DNA of 64,000 nucleotides from DATLMR01 sp964615905. Its GTDB lineage: Bacteria; Acidobacteriota; Blastocatellia; UBA7656. Below, piece by piece: positions 42,796 to 51,461 of the stretch. The DNA lies in the NCBI GenBank assembly GCA_964615905.1, contig CAZTUB010000010.1, positions 1 through 64,000 on the forward strand, in the 5' to 3' direction. The first letter of the stretch is position 1. The number at the start of each line of letters is the position of its first letter. The notes beneath the pieces were generated by a model. That model worked only from the letters and a program-made list of their open reading frames with translations. It had not been told where the DNA came from and did not search any database. The position numbers were made by a program, and so were the translations under genes.

Positions 42796-43772
42796 CGAGC
42801 CTATCACTGGCGGGCCTGGCCAATGCGCTGTTCAGTTTAAACTCTGTTTACGTGCTGACGGGGCTTGTGCTTTTTATCTTCGCCTGGCTGACCCTGCGCG
42901 ACCGCGAAAACCCAAACCGGTACGCGACAGCCTGTTTCTGGTCTACGCTTGGGGTCATATTTGCATTCGGAAGCGTGATGCCGCACTGGCTGACGGGGCT
43001 GCTGGTGCTCGCGATGGTCGCGCTCGACGGCGCGGGGCGAGTAGGGCGGGGCAGATACGACGAAGCGACCAAACACGAGAAGCAAGAGCGCGGCGCGCGG
43101 CTCAAGGACAAGGTATTCTTGCCTGTGCTGATGATCCCGATTGTCACGTTCGCCTTTGCCGTAGCGTTCAGGCTGCTCGGTCTTGACGTAAACCGTGGCG
43201 CGCTTGTGGGATTGGGCTTCGGCGGCATCGCGGGGATGGCTATCGGACTCGCGCTCACGCGGGGCACGTTCGGCGCGATGATGGATGAGGGCCGCCGCAT
43301 AAACGATTCTATGGGCACCGTCAGCATACTGCCGCAACTGCTCGCGTCGCTCGGCATAATCTTCACCGCCGCAAAGGTCGGTGACCTGATCGCGGCCGGG
43401 ATTCAGATGATAATCCCCGATAACAGCCTCTTCCTGTTGATCTTTGCCAACTGCCTCGGCATGACGCTCTTTACAATCGTTATGGGAAATTCTTTCGCGG
43501 CCTTTCCGGTCATAGCCACTGGCGTTCTGGTCCCGTTGATAGTCAAACCGTTCGGAGTCGACCCGGCGATGGTCGCGATCATCACTCTTACCGCCGGGTC
43601 GAGCGGGACTTTGATGACCCCCATGGCGGCGAATTTCAACATCGTGCCGACGGCGCTGTTGAACATGCGCGACCAGTACGGGGTGATAAAGTTTCAGCTG
43701 CCGTTCGCCCTGACGATCTGGACGCTGCACGTACTGTTGATGTGGTCGATGATCAAGATCATGGGGACGTGA
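42792..43772 (+). CDS. DUF979 family membrane protein (326 aa)
   Basis: About eight to nine hydrophobic segments are present, with the family stretches FGSVMPHWLTGLLVL, LGFGGIAGMAIGLALTRG and VMGNSFAAFPVIATGVLVPL. The start is the ATG at 42792 overlapping the DUF969 stop (ATGA), so the two are translationally coupled and presumably form one complex. The transported substrate is unknown. The gene's last bases run into the left arm of palindrome 2. Confidence 0.8.
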   Translation: MTSLSLAGLANALFSLNSVYVLTGLVLFIFAWLTLRDRENPNRYATACFWSTLGVIFAFGSVMPHWLTGLLVLAMVALDGAGRVGRGRYDEATKHEKQERGARLKDKVFLPVLMIPIVTFAFAVAFRLLGLDVNRGALVGLGFGGIAGMAIGLALTRGTFGAMMDEGRRINDSMGTVSILPQLLASLGIIFTAAKVGDLIAAGIQMIIPDNSLFLLIFANCLGMTLFTIVMGNSFAAFPVIATGVLVPLIVKPFGVDPAMVAIITLTAGSSGTLMTPMAANFNIVPTALLNMRDQYGVIKFQLPFALTIWTLHVLLMWSMIKIMGT

Positions 43773-43884
43773 ACCGTGAACCGTAAACCGTGACAAGAAA
43801 GAGGGAGGGGCTCGATCTTCCAGGTCAATTGCAACGGTTTGCGACCCTTTTTGACTTGTCACGGTTTACGGTTCACGGTTCACG
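43768..43884. repeat. Intergenic palindrome 2: perfect 30-bp inverted repeat
   Basis: Bases 43768-43797 are exactly complementary to 43855-43884, around a 57-base loop. The arm itself is built of imperfect ~8-bp units (GTGAACC, GTAAACC, GTGACAAG). The left arm includes the DUF979 stop codon. A hairpin of this size is far larger than an intrinsic terminator and has no T-run. Confidence 0.85.
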
Positions 43885-43977
43885 AAAATAGTATTGCCCT
43901 TTCGCCGGTGATGACTTATCTTGTCTTCACTGCCTGCCCCTGGTTATTAACATATAAATGCATATCAGGAGACCAGG

Positions 43978-45177
43978 ATGAGTTTCATCGACATCCCGCC
44001 GATTCTGGACAAGATGCTTTCGGTGGCCGACAACATATCGGATTTGAACTTCTCGGTGGGGCGGCCTCCTCAGGTCGAGATAAACGGCAAACTCACGCCG
44101 GTCGATGTCAAAGGCTTGCGCAGCCTGACGCCGTACCAGACAGAGATCATCGCCATGTCGCTTCTGGAGGGCAACGTCGATGCCGCGCGGCGGTTCGTTC
44201 AAACCGGCGCTTCCGACATAAGCTACGCCATACCGAGCAAGGTGCGCTTCCGCGTCAACATATTCAAACAGCGCGGCTCTATCTCGATAGTCATGCGCGT
44301 AATCCCTACGAACGTGCCGACGATAGATTCGCTCAACCTCCCGGCGCAGCTTGGCGAGATTTCGCACCTCAAAAACGGGATAGTGCTGCTGACAGGGCCG
44401 ACCGGGTCGGGCAAGTCTTCGACGCTTGCAGCCGTAATAGATAAGATCAACACAGAGTACAGCTATCATATCGTCACCATCGAAGACCCAATAGAGTTCC
44501 TGCACTCGCATAAGAAATCGACCATCAACCAGCGAGAGCTTGGCACGGACACGCCCGCCTTCGCGCTCGGCCTGCGAGCGGCGCTCAGGCAGGCCCCGAA
44601 GGTCATACTCGTGGGCGAGATGCGGGATATGGAGACGACCGAGATCGCGCTCGAAGCTTCGGAAACGGGCCACCTCGTGCTCTCGACTTTGCACACGACC
44701 GACGCGTCAAAGACGATCAACCGCATCATAGGCATCTACCCGAAATCAGAAGAGCACGTGATTCGCACGCGGCTCGCGCAGGCGTTTCGTTACATAGTCA
44801 CCCAGCGGCTGATCCCGCGAGCGGACGGTGAGGGGCGAATAGCCGCCGTCGAGATATTGAAAGCGACGGCCCGCACGCGCGAGTACATCGAGCAGGGCGA
44901 GAGCGAAGGCAAGAACCTGCTTGACGCCATGAGCGACGGCGAGCTTGAAGGCATGCAGCATTTCGACCAGGTGATCGAGCGCATGATACGCAGCGGCGTG
45001 GTTACGCAGGAAGACGGCCTGGCTTTTGCCACTAACCCGTCGAACCTCCTGCTGCGGCTTTCGGGGCTCGGCACTTCCGACGACATGCTCAGCCGCCGCG
45101 AGGAGCGGTCCTATATGCCGCCGCGCGCGAACGACTCTTTGAGCCGCGCGCGGATAATGGACGTGGTCGAGCGATAA
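43978..45177 (+). CDS. pilT: Type IV pilus retraction ATPase PilT (399 aa)
   Basis: A GspE/PilT-type secretion ATPase with Walker A (LTGPTGSGKSST, ~139-149), Asp box (VTIEDPIEFLH), Walker B region (APKVILVGEMRDMETTEIAL) and His box (TGHLVLSTLHTTDA). The length and C-terminal helical part fit PilT or PilU. It drives pilus disassembly in the cytoplasm. No other pilus genes are adjacent; the next gene is a zinc-ribbon protein. AGGAG lies upstream of ATG 43978. Confidence 0.9.
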   Translation: MSFIDIPPILDKMLSVADNISDLNFSVGRPPQVEINGKLTPVDVKGLRSLTPYQTEIIAMSLLEGNVDAARRFVQTGASDISYAIPSKVRFRVNIFKQRGSISIVMRVIPTNVPTIDSLNLPAQLGEISHLKNGIVLLTGPTGSGKSSTLAAVIDKINTEYSYHIVTIEDPIEFLHSHKKSTINQRELGTDTPAFALGLRAALRQAPKVILVGEMRDMETTEIALEASETGHLVLSTLHTTDASKTINRIIGIYPKSEEHVIRTRLAQAFRYIVTQRLIPRADGEGRIAAVEILKATARTREYIEQGESEGKNLLDAMSDGELEGMQHFDQVIERMIRSGVVTQEDGLAFATNPSNLLLRLSGLGTSDDMLSRREERSYMPPRANDSLSRARIMDVVER

Positions 45178-45203
45178 CAAATTAAGATCCCGGAGAGAGT
45201 AAG

Positions 45204-45908
45204 ATGATAGCAAGCTGCCCACAGTGCGCGATGAGCCTCAGCTTTGACGACGACAGGCTCCCGACCGAGCCGTTCAACGTTTTGTGCCCTCGCTGTCGCC
45301 AGTCCGTAACCATCATGCCGCCGCCTAAGGAAGAGCCTAAGCTTCCCGGAACAACAGGCATGCTCGACACGTCGGTTGCCGAGCCCGTCGGGCAGAACGA
45401 TACGCTACGCGCGCTCGCGGACCTTTTGATGGGCAGCCTTAAACAATCACAGGCAAAGGCGGTCGATGTCGACAAGTGGCAGCGCAGAGGCGTGCTGCTG
45501 TGCATGGACGACGCCGCGGGCCGCGAGCGACTGCGCGCCGCGCTCGACCCTGCGAGGTACGAGATATTTTCAGCCGACATAGCCCCGGAAGCTATAGAGA
45601 TACTCCACGATTCACGCGCGGACGTGATCGTGCTCAGCCCTACTTTCGATACCGAGCACCAGGGCGGCGCAAGCATGATGCAGTACATAAACAGCCTCAC
45701 TCCGCAGGTCCGCCGCCGCATCTACGTCGTGCTCGTTTCGCCGCAGCTCCGCACAATCGACACTTACCTGGCCTTCGCAAACGGGGTCAACCTGACCGTC
45801 CACCCCGAAGACCTCGGCTCGTTTCAGTCGATCTTCGAGCGCAGCGTCAGGGACTTTAACGAGCTATACCGCCCGTTCAACCAGGCGACCACCGTGCCGC
45901 CTTTTTGA
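45204..45908 (+). CDS. Zinc-ribbon protein with receiver-like C-terminal domain (234 aa)
   Basis: An N-terminal MJ0042-type zinc ribbon (CPQC...CPRC, residues ~5-33) is followed by a variable linker. A ~125-residue CheY-like fold follows (GVLLCMDDAAGRERL, DVIVLSPTFD, YVVLVSPQLR). The phospho-acceptor Asp is replaced by Ser in IVLSP, so it is probably a pseudo-receiver. It is 26 bp behind pilT and likely co-transcribed; a role in pilus control is inferred from position only. Confidence 0.65.
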   Translation: MIASCPQCAMSLSFDDDRLPTEPFNVLCPRCRQSVTIMPPPKEEPKLPGTTGMLDTSVAEPVGQNDTLRALADLLMGSLKQSQAKAVDVDKWQRRGVLLCMDDAAGRERLRAALDPARYEIFSADIAPEAIEILHDSRADVIVLSPTFDTEHQGGASMMQYINSLTPQVRRRIYVVLVSPQLRTIDTYLAFANGVNLTVHPEDLGSFQSIFERSVRDFNELYRPFNQATTVPPF

Positions 45909-45969
45909 GCTTGATCGAGATTTGACACCGCCGCGCTTTTCCAATTAAGCTCTATCCAGTTCATTGATG

Positions 45970-46043
45970 CGCCCGTAGCTCAATTGGATAGAGCACTGGT
46001 CTTCGGAACCAGCGGCTAGAGGTTCGAGCCCTCTCGGGCGTAT
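45970..46043 (+). tRNA. tRNA-Arg (anticodon UCG)
   Basis: A complete cloverleaf is present: acceptor GCGCCCG with CGGGCGT (G1-U72 wobble), a D arm with GG in the loop, and anticodon stem CTGGT/ACCAG enclosing CTTCGGA. The anticodon is therefore TCG, reading CGA. The T arm is AGAGG-TTCGAGC-CCTCT. The discriminator is A at 46043 and CCA is not encoded. A T-rich run follows and could terminate transcription. Confidence 0.93.
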
Positions 46044-46094
46044 TTTTCTTTTTCTTGTTTCCACCCCAGGTAGCTTATCTATTCAGGAGCATCT

Positions 46095-46580
46095 ATGAAG
46101 ACCTGCTCTCGCTGTGGCAGAAGCCTGCCTCTGGAAGACTTTACCTGGAAGGACAAGGCCAAAAGCAAGAGGCATTATGCCTGCCGGGATTGCATGAGGG
46201 AGTACATCCGCAACCATTATAAAAACCACACTAGGTACTATGTTGAGAAGGCCCACCGTCGTAAGAAGAGATATCTAATAGAGACATACGCGAAGATAAA
46301 AGAATATTTCTTAGCGCACCCTTGTGCAGATTGCGGGGAGGCAGACCCTGTAGTTCTGGAGTTCGATCATATTGATCGCTCGACCAAGACCGCCGCCATC
46401 TCCGTGATGATAAAATTCCAGAGGCCGTGGCGGGTTATCCTTCAGGAGATAGAAAAATGCGAGGTGCGGTGCGCGAACTGTCACCGCCGCAGGACGGCGA
46501 CACAATGCGGCTGGCGCATACACGCTGCGCCCGAAAGTAAAGAGAGATTGACTACCAAGGCAAGGCGAGCAAGCCTGTAG
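46095..46580 (+). CDS. HNH-type endonuclease-like protein (161 aa)
   Basis: An N-terminal Cys pair set (CSRCGRSLP, CRDC) forms a small zinc-binding unit. A basic helix (HRRKKRYLIETYAKIKEYF) and an HNH-like core follow: CADCGEADPVVLEFDHIDR, a central His/Asp region, and CEVRCANCHRRRT. This pattern is shared by phage and mobile HNH proteins. It begins 52 bp after tRNA-Arg, with AGGAG before the ATG, and faces an AP2-like gene. It is probably a mobile or homing-type nuclease; the target is unknown. Confidence 0.7.
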   Translation: MKTCSRCGRSLPLEDFTWKDKAKSKRHYACRDCMREYIRNHYKNHTRYYVEKAHRRKKRYLIETYAKIKEYFLAHPCADCGEADPVVLEFDHIDRSTKTAAISVMIKFQRPWRVILQEIEKCEVRCANCHRRRTATQCGWRIHAAPESKERLTTKARRASL

Positions 46581-46699
46581 CTTACAGACAGGAAGCACAA
46601 TTCTGCTTAAACGCTTTCAGCCGGATTAAGTGGAGCGGGCGCAGCCTGAGCCGCAGTCCGTGCGGCCAGTCTTGATGCCGCGCCCGTCTCACCTATCGG

Positions 46700-47197
46700 T
46701 TAGGGAGATAGCAGCTTGCCAAGGCTCGCCACCCAGTTGGGCTTAACCACCTCGCCGTACATTTCGCGCTCTTTCTCGCGACGTATAGCGCAGGCTTTCT
46801 TCAAGGCCGCCTGCTCTCCCAGCTCGTCTATCGATACCCAGGTCCTGCACAGCCTGCCGGGCCACGGGCTCCAGGTGACTTCGTAGACATAGCTTACGCG
46901 CTCGCCGCTTGCGGTCTTTGTCACCCGCTTTTTCCGCTGAACGCCCATGATGCCCGAACTGTTGCGGGAGTTATGAGCTACTACCAGCCTGTCCGTCCGA
47001 GGTTTCCCCAACTCCTGTTCCGCTTTGTTGCGAAATTTGACGGCCTCTTCCAGCGCCTTCTCTTTCCCGCCGTTCGCTTCGTCATTGAAGAATTTGACTC
47101 TACGTTCTCCATTGAATGTTACTCTTACATACCATCCGTGTGTCTTCTTTGCCGGTTGGTCAATCCGGCTTATCCCCTTATAACCACTCTTAGCCAT
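46700..47197 (-). CDS. AP2-domain DNA-binding-like protein (165 aa)
   Basis: Two AP2/integrase-arm-like three-strand units are visible, around GYKGISRI...WYVRVTFNGERRVKFF and SGIMGVQRKKR...YEVTWSPWPG followed by a helix (EQAALKKACAIRREKE). Bacterial AP2 domains bind DNA and are commonly fused to HNH nucleases in homing endonucleases. Here the HNH protein is encoded separately, 120 bp away on the other strand. GGAG lies four bases before ATG 47197. Confidence 0.65.
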   Translation of the reverse strand: MAKSGYKGISRIDQPAKKTHGWYVRVTFNGERRVKFFNDEANGGKEKALEEAVKFRNKAEQELGKPRTDRLVVAHNSRNSSGIMGVQRKKRVTKTASGERVSYVYEVTWSPWPGRLCRTWVSIDELGEQAALKKACAIRREKEREMYGEVVKPNWVASLGKLLSP

Positions 47198-47287
47198 AGT
47201 GCTCCGTGGGAAGTCTCCTTTTGAAAAAAATTTTCACCTGTTAAAGCTAACGCGTCGTGGGCGAGTTGTCAAAGGAAGTGTCCGTCG

Positions 47288-47355
47288 GCCAGTCCTCGGT
47301 TTTCAGAAAAGAGATTGCGAGACAACGCGCGCTCGTCTGAAAACCGAGGACTGGC
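47288..47355. terminator. Palindrome 3: 20-bp perfect inverted repeat downstream of the permease
   Basis: Bases 47288-47307 pair with 47336-47355 around a 28-base loop. The core is CCAGTCCTCGGTTTTCAGA. It lies 18 bp past the permease stop, where a terminator is expected, but it is longer than a usual one and lacks a clear T-run. Confidence 0.6.
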
Positions 47356-47372
47356 GACCTTATTCGTATGGC

Positions 47373-49799
47373 CTATTCGTAGCGCAAAGCGACCATAGGG
47401 TCTACGCGGGCCGCGCGGCGAGCCGGGATAAAGCTCGCAAGCAGGGCTACCGAAATCAAGATCAGCGGGATCAGGATAAATGTGGCGGCGTCTGTCGCGC
47501 TGGTCTGGTAAAGCAGGCTCGACAGTGCCCGTGTCACTGCGAACGCGGCGATCAAGCCTATGGCTACGCCCGCAAACGACAGAATGATGCCGTGGCCGAC
47601 CACGAGCTTGAGTATGTCCCGGCTGCGCGCGCCTAACGCCATGCGAATACCGATCTCGTGCGTGCGCTGCGTCACCGAGTAGCTTATCACCCCGTAGATT
47701 CCGCCTGCTGCCAACACGAGCGCGACGGCGGAGAAGAGCCCGAGCAGCAGAACGGAAAACCTGCGAAGGGCCATCGAGTCGGAAAAGAGCTGGTCCATGG
47801 TGGCGATGTTGAAGACGGCCTGATCTTTGTCTACCGCAAGCACCGCGTCGCGGACCGCCGCGACCATCCCCTGAGGCTCGCCCTCTGTCCTCACCACGAG
47901 CGTCAAAAACGAAGAGGGAAACTGCGACTGCGGCAGGTATATCTGCATAGAAGGCGGGGCATCGACCGATTTCTGCTTAACGTCGCTAAGAAGGCCCACA
48001 ACCTGAGCCCACGGGCGCGGGTTGGAAGGCGACCCGGCAAGCCGCACGCGTTTGCCGATAGGGTCTTCGCCGGGCCACATGTTATCCGCGAGGGTCTGGT
48101 TTATGAGCGCGACCGGCGGCGAGTCAATAGTGTCCTCCTCCGTGATCGAGCGCCCTTTTACCACAGGGATCTCCATCGCCTTTAAGTAGCCGGGCGTCGA
48201 GATATAAAGCTCGACCGTAGGCTCTTGTCCGAGAGCCACCGGGCGGTCTTCCACCTGGAGCCCGCGCCCGTCGAAGTTGCTGGCAAGCGGAAGGATGCTC
48301 ACAAACCCTGCGGACTTGACTCCCGGAACACGTTCTATCGACTCCGTGGCCTGGTTATAAAAGTTGATCCACGAAGGGGCGTCCGGGTACTTTGCGCGCG
48401 GAAGCCACACATTCATCGTCAAAGCGTTTGCGGGGTTAAATCCCGTATCAACGTTTTGCAACCGGACCACGCTCTTGATCATCAACCCCGCGCCTATAAG
48501 CAAGACGAGCGCAAGCGCTATTTCGACGACGACAAGCGAGCTGCGCATGCTTCGGCTGCCGGAGCTTGAGTGCCGCCCGCCTTCTTTTAGCGATTCGTTG
48601 AGGTCGGGGCGAGAAGCCGCGAGCGCGGGCACAATGCCGAAAACTATCCCGGTCAGTATCGAGATCGCGATTGTGAAAAGCAGCACTCGCCGGTCTATGT
48701 CGATCTGTGAGAGCAGGGGCAGAATCTTCGAGCCGAGCGACGTGATGACGCCTGTCGACCAGGAGGCGACGAGCAGCCCCCCGACGCCGCCGACTACCGA
48801 CAGCATCAGGCTTTCGGTCAAGAGCTGGCGGACGAGGCGTAAGCGTCCCGCTCCGAGCGCGGCGCGAATGGCCATCTCTTTCTGCCGGGTCGTGGACCGC
48901 GCGAGCAAGAGGTTGCCCACGTTCGCGCAGGCGATCAACAGCACAAAGACGACCGAGCCGAAAAGCATAAGCAATGCGGGCCGCAAGCCTCCGACGGTGT
49001 CTTCGGCGAGCGTGACCAGCCGCACGCCGTAACTTGCGTTGTGTTCGGGGTGCTCCTGCTCAAGCCGGGAGGCGATTGTACTCATCTCCGCCTGCGCCTG
49101 ATCGATGCTCACGCCGGGCCTCAGCCTTGCGATGGCGCGAAGGTGGCGGCCGGACCGGTCCTCTTCGCTGTAGCTTTCGGCCACCGGGCGGTACAGTTCG
49201 GCCGGGACCTCGACCAGCCCTTCCGGGAGCGATTGAAACCCCGGCGGCATGACCCCGACGATTGTGTACGGGCGGCTGTTGAGGTAAGTCGTCTGGCCTA
49301 TAATCTCAGGGTCGCCGCCGAACCTGCGCTGCCATAGACCGTGGCTCAGGATAATTACAAAGTCTTTCCCTTCTTGTTGCTCTTCGGGGGTGAAGACGCG
49401 GCCAAGCAGGGGCTCGGCTTTCATCACAGAGAAGTACCCGTCGCCTACTTGCATGGCGGGCACGCGCTCGGCCTCGCCCACGCCCGAAAGTATCGGACGC
49501 CAGTCGGTGTAGTTTGCGATCTCTTCAAACGAGGAGTTCTGCTTGCGCCAGTCCGCCGTATCTGTGAAAGAGACCTGGCTTCTGTTGTTCCCCGTGTCGC
49601 GCGAATCGCCCCAGACGAGCACTATTCGGTCCGGGTCAAAGTAAGGCAGCGATTTTAGAAGCACCGCGTTTACGACGCTAAAGATCGCCGTATTCGCGCC
49701 GATCCCGAGCGCGAGCGAGAGGACCGCCACGGCCGTAAAACCGGGGCTTTTCAATAGCATTCGGAAGGCGAATCTCGCGTCCTGCAAAAGAATGTTCAT
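47373..49799 (-). CDS. ADOP-type MacB/FtsX orphan ABC permease (808 aa)
   Basis: The N-terminus (LLQDARFAFRMLLKSPGFTAVAVLSLALGIG) and two MacB periplasmic-core plus FtsX halves define the acidobacterial duplicated orphan permease family. Membrane segments lie near 20-42, 280-305, 330-355, 375-395, 425-445, 690-715, 740-765 and 775-795. There is no ATPase domain or adjacent ABC ATPase gene. FtsX/MacB proteins transmit mechanical force across the membrane for export or cell-wall work; the role of ADOPs is unknown. AGGAGGTGA precedes ATG 49799. Confidence 0.9.
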   Translation of the reverse strand: MNILLQDARFAFRMLLKSPGFTAVAVLSLALGIGANTAIFSVVNAVLLKSLPYFDPDRIVLVWGDSRDTGNNRSQVSFTDTADWRKQNSSFEEIANYTDWRPILSGVGEAERVPAMQVGDGYFSVMKAEPLLGRVFTPEEQQEGKDFVIILSHGLWQRRFGGDPEIIGQTTYLNSRPYTIVGVMPPGFQSLPEGLVEVPAELYRPVAESYSEEDRSGRHLRAIARLRPGVSIDQAQAEMSTIASRLEQEHPEHNASYGVRLVTLAEDTVGGLRPALLMLFGSVVFVLLIACANVGNLLLARSTTRQKEMAIRAALGAGRLRLVRQLLTESLMLSVVGGVGGLLVASWSTGVITSLGSKILPLLSQIDIDRRVLLFTIAISILTGIVFGIVPALAASRPDLNESLKEGGRHSSSGSRSMRSSLVVVEIALALVLLIGAGLMIKSVVRLQNVDTGFNPANALTMNVWLPRAKYPDAPSWINFYNQATESIERVPGVKSAGFVSILPLASNFDGRGLQVEDRPVALGQEPTVELYISTPGYLKAMEIPVVKGRSITEEDTIDSPPVALINQTLADNMWPGEDPIGKRVRLAGSPSNPRPWAQVVGLLSDVKQKSVDAPPSMQIYLPQSQFPSSFLTLVVRTEGEPQGMVAAVRDAVLAVDKDQAVFNIATMDQLFSDSMALRRFSVLLLGLFSAVALVLAAGGIYGVISYSVTQRTHEIGIRMALGARSRDILKLVVGHGIILSFAGVAIGLIAAFAVTRALSSLLYQTSATDAATFILIPLILISVALLASFIPARRAARVDPMVALRYE

Positions 49800-49854
49800 C
49801 TTCGGTCACCTCCTGGCAAGCACACGGATAACAGATATTCTGACAAAGGCGTCT

Positions 49855-51327
49855 TCACATTTCGGATAATTTAGAAGCTTTAAACCTGCCGTAAAAAAGC
49901 AGCCCGGTCACTTTACCGCTCTCGTTAAGCTCAAACTTTACTCGCCCCCAGCTTGAGCGATGGATAAATTCCAGCTCCGAGATTCGTATCAACCCCATCG
50001 CCCGTTCAGGGTTTCGCTGTTGTTCGTAAAGTATGCCGTCTGTCTCGACGATATCGAGCACCGTCCCCGGCATAAAAAAGTCGTCACCCAGCTTGTACTT
50101 TCCCACAAGCCTTGCGGCAAGGTCTGCCGATAGCGGCTCGCCTCTGACTGTGAGCGGCTCGAAACGGCCGTCAACCACAAGGGCCGATACCTTGTTGGCA
50201 AGCTCGCCCGTGACGCTTGCAATGTTGAGGTTGTTAAGCAGGACTACAGTGATTCCTTCATTCGGAAAATGAAAGAGAGTTCCCGCGAACCCCGCGCCGT
50301 CCCATCCATTCTGCGTAATCACATCTCGGTCCCATAATTTCCTGAGCGTCCACGAATAACCGGATTCGCTGCCGGGAACCGGTTTAAACATCAGCTCTAC
50401 CGAGCGCTTCTTTAAGACCCTGCCCGCAAACAGCCCCTGAACCCACCTGTCAAGGTCTGCGGTCGTCGAATAGAGCGACCCGGCCCCTGTCGAGATAGAC
50501 CTGTCGAAAGCCCTCGCCGTCTCGAATTCACGAAGCCCCACGGGCGTATAACCGCATGCAAGATTGACGACAGGTTCACTTGACGAGTTCGGCTCTCCGG
50601 TATCTTTCATACCTAACGGGATGAAGAAATGTTTCTTGAGGAAGTCGACGTAACTGAGGCCGGAGACCTTCTCGATAATACGGGCAAGCAGGACGTAATT
50701 GGAGTTGGAGTAACTTGAGCTTTCACCCGGCTTAAAGATCAGAGGCTTATCGCGAAACAGCGTTATAACATCCGCCGTCGTGTAGCGCCTTTTAGATAGC
50801 TCTGTAAAATCCGGGAAGCGCACGTAATCGACGATCCCCGAAGCGTGAGTCAAAAGGTGGTGGATTGTGATCAGTTCTCCACTGTGGAAGCCTGGGATGA
50901 AGCGAATCACTCGATCATCGACGCGCAACTTGCCTCTGTCTTGAAGCAAGAGGATCGCTGCTGCGGTGAAAGACTTTGAGATTGAGGCGATATAGAATCT
51001 GGTCTGCGGCGTGACGGGCACGGCCCGCTCGCGGCTAGCCAGCCCGTACCCCCGGTTAAATATAACCTTGCCGTCCTGGGCCACCAGGATATCGCCGCTG
51101 AAGCTCGACGAATCGACATAGGCGGCGACAAGCGCATCGATTTGACTATGAAGAAGCCTCGATTCGGAAATCGTGTTTACGTTTCGTCGCGGGCCCCGCG
51201 CCCCTGCGTTTTGGCTGAAGCCTTGCCCGCAAAATAGGAGCAGCGATAAAAAGAGCGGCGGCAGAACTCTCGCTTTTGAAGAGGGTGTGCGAGCATGCGA
51301 GCAGGGCTTTCTCCGCAGGGTGGTCAT
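49855..51327 (-). CDS. Exported beta-lactamase-family serine hydrolase (490 aa)
   Basis: A signal peptide (VLPPLFLSLLLFCGQGFSQ) is followed by a class C beta-lactamase/DD-peptidase-like domain. It has SxxK in ASISKSFTAAAIL (~115), YxN in SYSNSNYVLL (~206) and a later GWDGAGFAGT region in place of the KTG box. The C-terminal ~100 residues are a small beta domain (LVGKYKLGDDFF). Likely substrates are peptidoglycan peptides, D-amino-acid compounds or esters. It lies downstream of a BlaI/M56 operon, so it may be part of the cell-wall response, although a 134-bp gap with its own palindrome separates them. GGAG lies seven bases before the ATG. Confidence 0.85.
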   Translation of the reverse strand: MTTLRRKPCSHARTPSSKARVLPPLFLSLLLFCGQGFSQNAGARGPRRNVNTISESRLLHSQIDALVAAYVDSSSFSGDILVAQDGKVIFNRGYGLASRERAVPVTPQTRFYIASISKSFTAAAILLLQDRGKLRVDDRVIRFIPGFHSGELITIHHLLTHASGIVDYVRFPDFTELSKRRYTTADVITLFRDKPLIFKPGESSSYSNSNYVLLARIIEKVSGLSYVDFLKKHFFIPLGMKDTGEPNSSSEPVVNLACGYTPVGLREFETARAFDRSISTGAGSLYSTTADLDRWVQGLFAGRVLKKRSVELMFKPVPGSESGYSWTLRKLWDRDVITQNGWDGAGFAGTLFHFPNEGITVVLLNNLNIASVTGELANKVSALVVDGRFEPLTVRGEPLSADLAARLVGKYKLGDDFFMPGTVLDIVETDGILYEQQRNPERAMGLIRISELEFIHRSSWGRVKFELNESGKVTGLLFYGRFKASKLSEM

Positions 51328-51399
51328 CTGGCTACTCCGATAAAGACCCCTTTAGCGATCTTCGGATACACCGGTCTTAAAACCAAATCGAGGATAAAC

Positions 51400-51427
51400 G
51401 ACAGGTGACACACCTGTGCCACCTGTC
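51400..51427. promoter_or_regulatory. Short palindrome upstream of the serine hydrolase gene
   Basis: GACAGGTG (51400-51407) pairs with CACCTGTC (51420-51427), and an inner CAGGTG-ACA-CACCTG is also palindromic. It lies ~75 bp upstream of the hydrolase start and 35 bp past the stop of the repeat-protein gene. It could be an operator or a weak terminator. Confidence 0.4.
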
Positions 51428-51461
51428 AGTTAGTGCGGCGGGCGGGAGAAAAGTTTCAGAT

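Noticed and set aside
42837..43862. 341-codon minus-strand frame opposite DUF979
   Set aside because: Highly Arg/His/Asp-rich shadow that begins inside palindrome 2; DUF979 is clear on the plus strand.
45970..46043. tRNA-Arg as a used attachment site
   Set aside because: I found no second copy of its 3' end downstream within the window, so integration at this tRNA is not supported.
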